A stretch of DNA of 64,000 bases, taken from contig JAYKKT010000086.1 of assembly GCA_036023115.1 (NCBI GenBank), forward strand, positions 9,501,501 to 9,565,500. Reading direction: 5' to 3'. This DNA comes from Brasenia schreberi (Eukaryota > Streptophyta > Magnoliopsida > Nymphaeales > Cabombaceae). The translations under genes and the position numbers were made by a program. Numbering within the stretch: the stretch's first letter is position 1; each line of letters starts with the position of its first letter. Shown here in pieces: positions 19,654 through 30,827 of this stretch. A model generated the notes under the pieces. The model had not been told where the DNA came from. It ran no database searches and worked only from the letters and a program-made list of their open reading frames with translations.

Positions 19654-22524
19654 ATGTCAAAATCCAATCCAAGTGAAGTGTCGAGCCAAGGCTCATGCGC
19701 ATCAAGTTCTCACTCTAGGAGGATTTTCAAAAACAAAATAAAACTAGATGAAATCGAGGACTTGAGAAGGGAGTTTGAGGACAAAATCGATGCTCTCGGC
19801 CAAGAGGCTGAAGTAGGCGATTCGTGTTCATCAAACGGTGAACAAAGGCCTAAGAAAAAATCTGAAAAACCTCGCAAGCACAAAGAGGCCTTCGTAATAG
19901 AAGGCAACCAATACCACGAGTCCTTCACACAAAAGGACCGTAAAGCCCTACAACAGTTGCTAAAAGGGCAGAATAAAGAGATAAGAAGCTACGCCTTGTC
20001 TGATTTCCTTCCTATGGATTACGAAACAGACAGTGACGATGAAATACCGAACTTCCATCGGTATGATGGCATGGGAGACCCTAGGTCTCACTTGCAGCTT
20101 TTCTCACGTCGAGCCCATAAGAAGAAAAAGGACTCGATGAAATGGGTGTATTGGTTCCCTTTATCCCTTAAAGGCACAGCTGCCAAATGGCTGGCTTCCT
20201 ACGACTTAAGCCAGTTCGCTACTTTTGAAGAGTTAGCGAACTGCTTTATGCAAAGATTTGCACACAACGTAGAAGTCACGCCGACTCTGAATACCTTAAG
20301 GGATACAAAGCAAGGCATGAACGAAGACATACATGCCTTCATTATAAGATGGAGGTCGCTTTTGGGCCAAGTGCGAGAGCCCATATCCGAAGGATGCGTA
20401 GTCATGCTCATCCTGGATAACTTTAAAAGCGAGTTAAAAACCCTTCTCTCGCTGCATGAGATCTCAACTTTCCATAAATTGATAAAAAAGGCCTCCCTTT
20501 TCGAAACCAACTTGCGAAAAGGGACATACGATCACTTGTGGAAAGGAAGTGCCGTTTCCAAAACCCGCTTGGAAAAGCCCATCACTTACGGGCTACCCAC
20601 GATGGACAAAGGGGCAAAGCCCTATAAAATCGCCAATGTCCAGGTGGATCCAGGCATGGCGGGCACTTCCAAAAATTTTGAAAAGTTAGAAAATAAGAGG
20701 GAGCGAAATTTTCAAAAACCAGTTGAAAAACGGGAGTATACTCCGCTGGGGCAACCTGTGTCGGAAGTCCTAGACCTCCTACTTGCCCAAGGCATGATAG
20801 AACTCCCTAAAATCCCCGAAGGAGTCACTTCCAAAGGGGAGTATTTAAACCGATTTTGTAAGTATCATCGGCTCAAAGGCCATGATACCAAACGCTGCTT
20901 CTCCCTCTTAAATAAAATTGAGAACTTGATAGCAGAAGGCCGACTCCAGGTCACTGCGGAACCTGAGCCACGTCAAGCTATCTTCAAGGAACCCTTTACC
21001 AAACACGCCAGTGGCAGTGGGAAAGGAAAGGAGGTATGTACCCTCACCATTTCTAAGGAACTAGCACAAAAACCAGAACCTGGTCGACCCACTTGTGTGC
21101 CCATTCTTGTACTGTACAAGAAGCCCGCCCAAGTCGTCATTCGGGGACCACCAAAAGTGGAATCCCCGGCAAAACAAGCTTTGAAAATCCAAGGTTCTCC
21201 TCAACTCATCCTTAGAGCCAAATTTAGTGCGAACCCTAGGCTGGTCGTGGGGGAAGTAACTAGATCCGGAAGGATCTACCAACCCCCGCACCTTCAAGGT
21301 GCTCAAAAGGTGGTTAGTGTGCCTGGCCCCTCAAAAGCATGTACCCCTAGTGTTCTGCCAAAAGCAGATAAGGACAAAGTCATCCTAAATCCTTATGACT
21401 TCGAAAACCACCTTTCAAAAATTCCTATTCACATGTCTATCTTAGAGCTTATAAAAACCTTGCCTAGGCATAGACTTGTATTAGAGAAAATTCTAGAAAG
21501 GGCCAAGGTTGATTCGAACATAAGTCCGGAATCCTTGTCTGCCCAAGTGGCTTTATTAGGAGCAAAATCGCCCATCACTTTCTCGGAAGATGATGTAGAT
21601 AGACCCTATGAAACCCATAACCAGGCCCTGCATATCGAGGTGGTTCTGAATAACCACTCTCTGGACAAGTGCCTAGTTGATGGTGGAGGAGGGCTCAACA
21701 TCCATCCACTTCATGTGGCGTATAAAATCGGAGTTACCTTGACTTCAGTGAACCCAAGCCCCATCGTTATCACTGGATACGATGGGAATGCGTCTAGACC
21801 TTTAGGATCCATCGAACTTCCAATGGAAACGGGAGGGATCGAGCACACGGGGGTGTTCCATGTCTTGGACATCGACCCCCATTATAACCTGTTGCTGGGA
21901 AGACCCTGGATACACAGTTTGTGCGCTGTGCCATCCACCTTCCACAGGTGTGTCAAGATCCCTTTTAGGGACCAGGTCGTAGTGATCCTAGGTGAGAGTC
22001 ACCCACAGCTTCAAGGGATCATAAACTCCTCTTGTTTATCAAGCTCCCAGGCCCATGAGGCTAACCTGGGGCAAATCGTGATTGAGCCACCTCGGCTCGT
22101 GTTAAACAACCCTAGGAAGGTTGTATGTGTGAAGGGGCCGCCCAAAGTAGGCCCCCTCCCGACCTTAACCCTTCTAGGAAAACCCAAGCGTTCCCTATTT
22201 CCAAAGCCCCTGGACAAGAGGCCATATAAGCACAATATGGACGATAGCATGTTCCAGGACCACGACTTGTACCAAACTTTTTTAAAAAACAAAAAGTCGT
22301 GGAACATGTTGTTCAACATGGGCTACACGCCCTACAAGAGTCTACGGGCACAGAACCAGGGTCTCCTAGAGCCCATCCTTCCTAGGGCCAATCCAAGCTG
22401 ATATGGGATTGGCTATACTCCCCGAATACCGCCGGAGCCACCCCTTGTGACCACCTGGGTCAAGGGTGCCCCGGAACCTGCCTTAGAAGAAACCTACGAT
22501 TTAGATCTCCTATTCCGAGTCTAA
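19654..22524 (+). pseudogene. gag-pro: TE4 Gag-protease with G-patch-like C-terminus, one premature stop
   Basis: Start is the ATG at 19654 (a TTG three codons upstream is rejected). Domains: helix EIEDLRREFEDKIDALGQE; capsid-type Gag at about residues 130-260; zinc-knuckle variant CKYHRLKGHDTKRC at residues 402-415 (C-x2-H-x4-H-x4-C); protease with LVDGGGGLNIHP, catalytic aspartate about residue 676, and LLLGRPWIH about residue 750; then NMDDSMFQDH at about 861 and a G-patch-like segment (NMLFNMGYTPYKSLRAQNQG) ending YGIGY. A TGA at 22399-22401 replaces CGA (arginine) inside that segment; the natural stop is 22522-22524. The product would lose about 40 C-terminal residues but keep capsid and protease. 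Confidence 0.93.
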
Positions 22525-22549
22525 CCCATAGTGTTTTCCCTTTGTAGGT
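22525..22549 (+). promoter_or_regulatory. gag-pro/pol junction with splice-acceptor-like tract
   Basis: Between the gag stop and pol ATG lies GTGTTTTCCCTTTGTAG followed by GT. The pol frame is closed by TAG at 22529-22531, so the frames do not overlap and a ribosomal frameshift cannot join them. The pyrimidine-rich tract ending in AG is kept at the same place in TE6; in TE9 the AG context is TGAAG. Splicing or re-initiation is inferred. Confidence 0.45.
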
Positions 22550-24226
22550 ATGACGGAAGACCCCTTTTCTAAAAACACAAAAACATTTGAAAAGCTTAAA
22601 ATAAAAAAAATCAAAAAACAAGAAAAACCAAAAACAATGGAAAAACTCGAAAATAGAGTGCTTTGTATAGTTCCCAAAGTTCTTGTTTTACAAAAACCCA
22701 AAAAAATCCAAAATTTGGAAAATACCAAAAAGATTTTGTACATAGCTGCTCTTGGCAGGACTTTGACAAAAGAAAAGGATTTCGAAAGAAACGTCGTCTG
22801 CATAGCCAGACCAAAAGTTTCGAAATCACTTGAAAATCCAAGTACAAAACCAGGTCATTTTGAAAACCACGCATCAAATTCCCTCGGGTCTATAGCCCAC
22901 GAGAATGATCAAAGCCCGGAAGTGGATCCCCTCGAGGAAGATCCCACTTCTGAGCTCCCAGAATTTCATAAGATTCTCGATTTTGAAAAACCTTCCCAAT
23001 CAGTAGGAGGAGATTTCATAAAAGTGAACCTAGGGGATGATTTCAATCCCAAAACCATCAAAATAGGCGCAAGCTTGCATGAAACTGAAAGGTTAGCATT
23101 CATTGCATTTCTACAAACCTATTTAGATGTGTTTGCATGGACGTATGAAGACATGCCAGGCATAGACCCCAGCATTGTCGAGCATCGTCTTCCCTTAGAT
23201 GCAGGTGTAAAACCCATAAAGCAGAAGCTTAGGAAAATACACCCGAATATACACATGCAAGTCAAAGAGGGTTTAGAAGATCTGCTAAAAGCCGGATTTA
23301 TAAAACCCATTGCGTATTCTGATTGGTTATCAAATATCGTTGTGGTTCAAAAAACCAATGGGAAAATTCGAATATGCATCGATTTCAGAAACCTGAATAA
23401 AGCTACTCCAAAAGATAATTATCCTTTACCAAACATAGATTTGATAGTCGATAGTACTGCAAATCATGAAATGTTTTCGTTTATGGATGGCTATTTAGGC
23501 TATAATCAAATCAAACTAAGTCCACGAGATCAGGGTAAGACCGCCTTCACAACCCCATGGGGCACGTACTGCTATACAGTCATGCCCTTTGGTTTGAAAA
23601 ATGCCGGCGCAACATACCAACGAGCCATGACCACGATCTTCCATGATCAAATTCATGAGCTTGTAGAAGTGTATGTAGATGATCTCTTGGCGAAATCCAA
23701 AACCCGATGCACTCATATCGAATGTTTACAAAAGATCTTCGAAAGGCTTAGGCTTTACAAAGTAAAGCTAAACCCTCAAAAATGTGTGTTCGGGGTAGAA
23801 TCAGGGAAGCATCTGGGCTTTATGGTGAGCCAAAGGGGAATAGAAGTCGACCCCTCTAAGTGTCGAGCCATCATAGATATGGCTCCACCCTCCAATCTCA
23901 CCCAAATCCGTAGCCTCCAGGGTCGTTTACAATCCGTTCGCCGATTCATATCGAATCTGGCCACTAGATGCGAACCCTTCAACAAACTGTTGAGGAAGGG
24001 CACAAAATTCTTATGGGATGACGAATGCCAGAAGTCCTTCAAAAGACTGAAGGCATACTTGGTTAATCCCCCCGTTTTGAACCCTCCAAAGCAAGAAAAA
24101 CCACTTTTATTATACATCTCCGTGCATGCAAATGCTTTAGGAGCCCTGTTGGCTCAATACGAGGATGACACCCATAAGGAGTATGCCATCTACTACATTT
24201 CGAAAACTCTCTTGGCTTATGAATGA
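22550..24226 (+). pseudogene. TE4 pol open segment: RT and start of RNase H
   Basis: 558 codons open from the pol ATG. The N-terminal 150 residues are a lysine-rich and then acidic linker of unknown role. RT begins at about residue 215 (EHRLPLDAG) and includes CIDFRNLNKAT, TPWGTYCYTVMPFGLKNAG and YVDDLLAKS. RNase H starts at about PPVLNPPKQ and is cut by the TGA just after KTLLAYE. All RT catalytic residues are present, so an RT-only product is conceivable. Confidence 0.93.
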
Positions 24227-24238
24227 AATTATCAAGCC

Positions 24239-25515
24239 ATGGAGAAGACGTGCTTGGCCCTAGTCTGGGCCTGCCAGAAATTCAGACACTATTTCCTAGA
24301 TCATGAGATCTGGATAGTGTCCAAACTTGATCCAATCAAGCACTTATTCGAAAAACCCATTCTCACGGGTAGATTAGGCAAATGGCAACTCCTTCTAATG
24401 GAGTATGATCTGAAATACCATCACCAGATCTCCATTAAGGGGCAAGCCCTAGCAGATTACGTGGCTGAGTTTCCCTTAGAGGACGCATATCCCACTCTTG
24501 TTGAAATGCCTGATGAAGGCATATTGCAAAACCATTTTCAAAACCACATTTTGGCAAATTCTTTCGAAAACCAAGTATGGAAGATGCACTTCGATGGGGC
24601 ACGAAACAAACGTGGGGCTGGTGCTGGGGTCATCCTAATCTCTCCTGAAAAGGGTGAGATTCCCATAGCAGTCCGCTTACATTTCGAATGTTCCAACAAC
24701 GTAGCTGAGTATGAAGTACTCATACAAGGTTTAAGAATTTCGAAAACTCTAGGGGCATCATGCATCGAGGTCTTTGGAGATTCGCTCCTTGTCATAAACC
24801 AGGTTTTAAAAATTTGGCAAGTACGTAATGAGAAACTACTTCCATATCACGAGTTGGCCACTCGATTGGTCCAGTCCTTCCAATCGTGTAAACTCACACA
24901 CGTAGGAAGAGAGGACAATGGCATCGTCGATGCCCTCTCCTCCTTGGGTTCAGCCCTGAAGGTCGATCCCATTTCAAGGACCAGATCTTTGGAAATATGG
25001 CATGCGCCCCACCCATCCACACACGACTTGGATATTTGCCAAACTAACCTAGAGTCTATTGAAAAACCCTGGTTTTATGACATCAAACAGTTTTTAGAAA
25101 ATGGGGGATTCGCCGAGGATGCCACATCCAAAGATAAGGCATTCATTCATAAGATTTTGACCCGATACACCATTCTGGGTGGGGTTTTATACAAAAAAAG
25201 TTTTACCGGCATCCTGCTTAGGTGTATCGACCTAGAGGAGGCTAGGATAGTGATGCACGAGTTCCACGATGGAGAATGTGGAGGTCACGTTAATGCCAAC
25301 ATGATGGCAATGAAAATACTTAGAGGGGGCTATTTTTGGTCCACCCTGAAAAAGGATTGCCACGATCATGTTAGGAAGTGTCATCCATGTCAAGTGCATG
25401 GACACGCCATTCATATCCCTTCATCTGCATTGCATTCCGTGGTCAGCCCCTGGCCATTTACCATGTGGGCGTTTGACATCGTAGGCCCAATATTTCCAAA
25501 GGCCTCGAATGGGCA
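24239..25515 (+). pseudogene. TE4 pol open segment: RNase H end, archaeal-type RNase H, integrase N-terminus
   Basis: In frame after the TGA. It contains CLALVWACQKFRHYF of the first RNase H, the second RNase H (KMHFDGARNKRGAGAGVIL, NNVAEYEVLIQGL, FGDSLLVINQV) and the integrase zinc finger (HDGECGGH ... CHPCQ) and WAFDIVGPIF. The frame is lost near 25516 by an 8-base deletion compared with TE1. Codons beyond, up to 25651, are out of frame. Confidence 0.9.
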
Positions 25516-26309
25516 TTTTAGCAGCCACGGAGTATTTCTCCAAGTGGGTGGAAGCCATTTCTCTAACCAACGTAATGGGGCAACATGTGGTGGCTTTCAT
25601 CCAGAGGAATATCTTGGCTCGATTTGGGGTTCCACGAGACCTTGTGTCTGATAATGGCACCCCATTCAAAAATGAGCGGATGGTTAAGTTGTGCAACATG
25701 TATGGCATAACTCACCACTTCTCCTCGCCCTACTACCCTCAAGGCAACGGCCAAGCCGAAGCCACAAACAAGACTCTCATTAGCATAATTGAGAAAACCT
25801 TAGAGAAGGGTAGGACGTGGCACGAGAAGCTGGATGAAGCCTTATGGGCTTATAGGACTTCCATCCGGACTTTCACGAATGCCACACCATTCGAATTGGT
25901 CTATGGCACAAACGCCATTCTTCCCATTCATACTCAACTGCATTCATTCCATACATCCATAGCACTCGACCTCCCCCTAGAGACGCTTCAGCATGCTAGG
26001 ATGGCCGAACTAGACTTGCTAGATGAGAGGCGACTCCTTGCCATGGATCATGCTCGTGCATACTAGCAAAGGATAGCCCGACATTATAGCAAACACATAA
26101 GACCTCGCCACTTCGAAGTGGTAGATCTGGTCTTAAAAACCATCCATCATCGTGGCCAACACCCCCTAGGAAAGTGGCGCCCCAACTGGGATGGACCCTA
26201 TGTTGTACGAGCAACCACTACGAACAACTCGTATTGGTTGATCGATGTAGAAGGTAGGAATTTAGCAGATCCTATCAATATTCAATACTTAAAGAAGTAT
26301 CATGTGTAG
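25516..26309 (+). pseudogene. TE4 integrase core end and C-terminal module
   Basis: In the shifted frame: YFSKWVEAISL, SDNGTPFKN (second catalytic aspartate), NGQAEATNKT (glutamate) and the DERRLLAMDHARAY segment, then TAG at 26064-26066. The GPY-type module (WDGPYVV) follows and the natural stop is at 26307-26309. No chromodomain. Confidence 0.9.
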
Positions 26310-27463
26310 GATTTGGATTAAATTCCAATTTTCGAAAATTTTAGGGATAGCTGCCCTGAGACATGAAAATAAGGTGCAAAGGCAAAGTCGTGTGACCCTG
26401 AGTGAGAGAATTCGCACTTGTGAAAGAGTGGAGTTTTCCAAATCGTGGTTACATTTCAAAATCCTTCTTCTTACAAAGAAAGGCCTAGTTCAATATAGCA
26501 AGATACTTGCAAGTAGTACGTGCTATTTCTAAATAGGCTGATCTGGAATGGATCGAGTGTAGGCTTGGGATAAGTCCTCCCCTCTTCTCTTCTATTTCCA
26601 AAAGGAAAATAAAGGCCCAAACAAAAGGGAATTTCCCATTCAAAGTATCTTTCCAAAAGAAAGAAACCAGAATTCAAAAGAAAATCGATTCTCTTGTGAA
26701 AAAGAGGGATTAAAGAAAAAATACTCCCAAAGGGAGACCCACTATGAAAAAGGAAAAAAAGAGGCTAAAAAGCTCAAAAAGAGCAGTTTTCCGCCTTCTG
26801 TGCCTCAAACCACGGGACACTTCAGGAGGGACCATGGTATCTCTTTCCCATCCCTGGCTTCTCCCAAAGCTAAAACATGGTTCATTTCGAGGAATCCTAA
26901 AGTAAAAATAGGATCTACTTACTTGAATTTCATCTTGTTTGAGAATTCGACGTTTCGAGTAAGGCGTAGGAATTTGAAATACAACTTGTTTTCTTATAAA
27001 ACCTCCACTAGATAAGCGAGTGTTAAGACTCAAACAAGGGCAAGCACGAAGAGCTCGAGATCCTTAGGATCGAGACTCAAGACAGTTGTCCCTTTTTGTA
27101 AATAGTTTTTGTAAATAAGTTTTGAAAACCGAACATCGAACAGCATAGGATCTGCTCACTTGGAGCAACAGACCTTGTAAGTCTCTAGAGTTCGACCACA
27201 TCTGGTCTCTGGGAGGTTGCCACTCTTGGCACCACACCCATGTCATCTGCATTCCACGCATGGTACTTGCATAAACATGATCCCGTTTAGGACCAGATTC
27301 CATAAGTAAGACCCTTTGGCGTGATATCTCCTCCTACTAGAGTTTTAAATTGAGATTTTGTTAAAAGATTGGGGCGATCCCATATTCTTCGTGGATAGAT
27401 CTAGGGAGACATTGAAAGGGGTGTTTGTCATCTTTGCCCTTATCCAAATCGATTTGGACAAGG
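26310..27463 (+). other. TE4 3' UTR
   Basis: About 1.15 kb without a conserved gene. It holds the AGATCGATTC-type and purine-rich block near 26560-26760, the CTCCC-AAA-GGGAG hairpin near 26725, the conserved palindrome (26809-26838) and a segment with TGGTCTCTGGGAGGTTGCCACTCTTGG-type sequence near 27200. The section leads into the polypurine tract. Confidence 0.8.
26809..26838 (+). other. Conserved 3' UTR palindrome, TE4 copy
   Basis: ACCACGG arm and a right arm CCATGGT here (one change from CCGTGGT), around CTTCAGGAG. It is followed by ATCTCTTTCCCAT as in the other copies. Confidence 0.58.
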
Positions 27464-27478
27464 CCAAAGAGGGGCATC
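27464..27478 (+). other. TE4 polypurine tract
   Basis: CCAAAGAGGGGCATC directly before the 3' LTR start TGTAAACACC. Confidence 0.88.
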
Positions 27479-30400
27479 TGTAAACACCGCAAAATCCCAC
27501 GAATTCCTCGAAACAACCTGGTTTTGTAAAAGCAGCCCCAAAGGGCTATTTTGAGTTTGAAAACCCAGGAGCCTTCCAGACAACCCTGTACATATGTTTT
27601 GAACTCTGTATTTCAAAAATATACAATATGGCTTTTAAAACCTTTTTAAAACATGTTTTGAGACCCCGAAGCAGCTTCGGCCTAATCCAGACAGGACCAG
27701 GAGAGCTAAGGAGAGCCCGGAACCGCAGCACATGTCGAGCCCGACACAGCAACTCTCATATCAAATCCACACCCCCAGGATCTCGAACGTCCAAGACCCT
27801 GTTATCATGAAAACATTATTTGAAGTCATCTCCGGAAGGCGAAAACAGAAGCGGACGATCATGTTGGCGAAGACCCAACGCAGACGGAGCACTGATGCTG
27901 TCAGGCCCCGCACAAACCGTTCATTTCGAACACAGCTCGAAGGAGTCAGAGTTCAATTTGGATTGGATCTGGACCATATATATCCAGATCCCAATCCAAA
28001 CCCATGTATAGACTTGGATTTGGATTTGGATTCAAAAATCCAATCCAATATCCATATCCATGGCCCACATCACCTTCTCATAAATGGAGGTGGGGCCCAC
28101 TTGAATTTCACGTGGGATTATGGGCATGAGAGAGAGTGGGGGTGGATAAGATCAAAGAGTGTTGTAATTAAGCTTGACTTGTGTGTCAAGTTTGGGGTTA
28201 ATTATGTGGGTTAGCCTAATTAAGTGGGTTTAAGCTTGTAATTAGCCAAAACCTAACCTAGGGTTGCACCAACATGATGTGGTTAAGGTCTATGGGCCAT
28301 GCAAAGGGAGCTCCTTCACCTAAACCTAACCAAAAATACCTAATCCTAGCCTTCCACCCTAATCCGCCCCTAATCTGAGCCTAATCACCTAACCTACTTC
28401 CCTAATCCCGGCCTAATCCCAACCTAATCACCTAACCCACTTCCCTAATCCTTCCCTAAACCTAGGTTAATTACCCTAAACCTAGCCTAATCCTAGCCTA
28501 ATCACCTAACCTAGCTCACTAAACCTCACCCTAGTACCAACCCACCTAACTAAACCCTAAACCTCTAAACCACCCCTAGCCCACAACCTACCCAAACCAC
28601 TTGTATCTAAAATATCTGGCCCTACCCTTTCCAGCCTACCTTATCATCATACCACCCTACCTAAACCACCTAACCACTACCCCAAACCCAGCCCTAACCG
28701 ACCTAACCCAACCCTATATAAACCCCCCCCCTTGGGGGTGGGTTTCATCCCCTAGCAGCCCACCCATTCCCAGCCGGGTCCTCTACTTCCCCAAGTCCAG
28801 CCGAATCCCACCTGCTCCACCTGCTCCACATCCCACCACCGCCTGCTCCACATCCCGCCACCACCTACACCACTGCCTTTCAGCCGAACACCACCACCAT
28901 CGCCACCATCATCCGGCTGATTCCCTTTCACCCGCCACCACTTCTTCACTCGGTAAGTACCCTACATCTTGCCTTACTCCTTCTTCACTCCCTCTCCACT
29001 CTCAGCCACCTAATCCACTCCCCTATCACCCTAACATCAGCCCTTCCACTCGCTGCCACCCTTCTCACTCAGCCGAACCCACAGCTCCCTAACTACCCAT
29101 CACCACCTAGCCCTTTTAGTCCCATTCGGCCACCCTATCCGACTCCCTAAAACCTGCCCACATCACCCCAAGACACCTACCATACCCACTACCACCTGGT
29201 CCCATCTCCTAGCTAGCTCCCTTCCCTTACACCACTCCTAGCCGCCCTAGCAGCCCACCACTACCAAACTCCCCTAGTCGGCCACTCCAACCGACTGTTG
29301 CTCCTTCGCTCGGCCAGCAACCCGCCAACCTTAGTTGCCCCATTAGGTCTTCCTTTGAGCTTCTCTTAGTGCCATACTCCCTTAGTGACCCTACTTAGGT
29401 CCTTTAACCCAATACACCAAAAAAACAACCCATCTCTAGTAGCCGGCCACCTTCAAGGCGCCTCTTCTGCGCACCAAGGACCTTCGGCCAGCACCTCCTC
29501 TTGCCGTTCAACCTCGTGGAGCTCCCTTTTGCAGCCCAAGGCGAAGGCCAAGCCCACGCTCAAGCAAGGCATCTTCGGACCAGCTATTAGTAAGTGCCTA
29601 ACTCGGTCTTTAGTTGTATACTTGCTTGAGATTCAATTCGATACGGGGTTGTAATAAAGGAGCATAGTCTCCCCCCGCTTGTAATAACGTGGCTTGGCAC
29701 ACCGACACACGTGCACTCTCTTAGTTGTGCACGATTTTGAACACACACGGGCCTAATCAGCCCCTAATACATAAGTATATACATATACTTTCATTTTGTA
29801 GGGTTTTGCTTAAGTTGGGTGTGTTGTCTTTCAATTCAAGCACTCACACACATTGAGCCTTCGCTCTTATTTGAAAGACCCAAGTAAGGGCCGACCTATA
29901 CTATTTGGGTTTCATTTCATGTCGTGTGTGTAAGTCTTTCAATTCAAGCACTCACATACATTGAGCATTCGCTCTTATTTGAAAGACCCAAGTAAGGGCC
30001 GTGTTATACTATTTGGGTTTAATTTCATGTTGTGTGCGTAGTACTTCAATTCAAGCACTCACACACATTGAGCTTTCGCTCTTATTCCCAAGACCTTAAT
30101 CAAGGCCATACTGCAAGTTATATTTGGGTTTAATTTCATGTCGTGTGTGTAAGTCTTTAAATTCAAGCACGCACCCACATTGAGCCTTCGCTCTTATTTG
30201 CAAGACCCGAGTAAGGGCCCATATACATACTCTATATACATATCTCCCTTCGGCATTTACATTTCAAGTCATTTCCCTTCAGTTATTTCCCTTCGGTTAT
30301 TTCCCTTTGGCATTGTCTTTACATTTCGGGTTTTCCCTTTGGAGTAGCATGAGTTTGCATTGCATCTACGCCATACCACGAGGTAGGACGCATATTGCAT

Positions 30401-30822
30401 CAAAGCAAGCCCCACTCGAATTCGCCCATGTAGTGGAGTGTTCATAACACACAAACTAGGTGGCCCATAAAGGGATAAAAGGAAAGACTTAGGCACGTGC
30501 AAATCCACATGATCTAAAATCTGCAATCGCATCTAAAAGACCCGAAATTGACACCTAGAACCGCTTTGTAGGTTTTCTATCCCAAAACTCGATTTTTGTA
30601 AAGCGTACAGACTGACCCTTGCGCATCGGTGCAAGGTCTGCGACGACAAGAGCTCACTTGCTCACAGTCGCCACGATTAGAAGTCAGTTTAAAATACATC
30701 TTCGCTAGCTTAGGTAAGCTAGCTGGCACGCCCTGTTTGCATAAATAGGCCTTAGACGCATGAGAGGATCCACTCCAAGCCCAGAAAAGGCGGGGAGGCA
30801 TGGGGATTTTCGCATGTCTACA
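27479..30822 (+). repeat. TE4 3' LTR (about 3.34 kb)
   Basis: Starts TGTAAACACC and ends TCTACA. It keeps the U3 palindrome (27965-27991) lost from the 5' LTR, the telobox-like AAACCCTAAA, TATA box (28715-28722), AATAAA (29653-29658), fewer tandem units, and both U5 hairpins (30618-30635, 30704-30723). About 2-4 percent divergent from the 5' LTR by eye, apart from indels. Confidence 0.95.
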
Positions 30823-30827
30823 GGCAC
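30823..30827. repeat. TE4 target-site duplication, right copy
   Basis: GGCAC, matching 16111-16115. The base before is A on both sides, so a 6-bp reading is possible. Confidence 0.88.

Larger units (their letters stand above)
22550..26309 (+). pseudogene. pol: TE4 pol polyprotein (RT, RNase H, aRH, integrase), inactivated
   Basis: About 1250 codons. RT has its first catalytic aspartate near residue 313 (MDGYLGYNQ) and YVDD at residue 375; RNase H, archaeal-type RNase H and integrase follow. Breaks: CGA to TGA at 24224-24226 in the first RNase H (YERNYQ region), an 8-base deletion near 25516 in integrase shortly after the first catalytic aspartate, and TAG at 26064-26066 where relatives have an arginine codon. 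The positions differ from those in TE1. The gene copies and integrates the element in intact relatives. Confidence 0.93.
16116..30822 (+). mobile_element. TE4: complete autonomous-type Tat-lineage retrotransposon (14.7 kb)
   Basis: 5' LTR 16116-19512, primer site 19518-19535, gag-protease 19654-22524, pol 22550-26309, 3' UTR, polypurine tract 27464-27478, 3' LTR 27479-30822. It is flanked by GGCAC at 16111-16115 and 30823-30827 (or AGGCAC, if the LTR ends one base earlier). By eye about 15 differences fall in the first 350 bases of the two LTRs, so it is older than TE6 and TE9. Gag carries one premature stop and pol two stops plus an 8-base deletion, so it is no longer autonomous. Confidence 0.96.

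Noticed and set aside
26302..26532. A 76-codon sense frame overlapping the integrase stop, identical in TE4 and TE1 (1227-1457), as a possible extra gene
   Set aside because: The frame is shifted or stopped in TE2 and TE3 by indels and substitutions, and has no counterpart in TE6 or TE9. Identity between TE1 and TE4 only reflects their close relationship.
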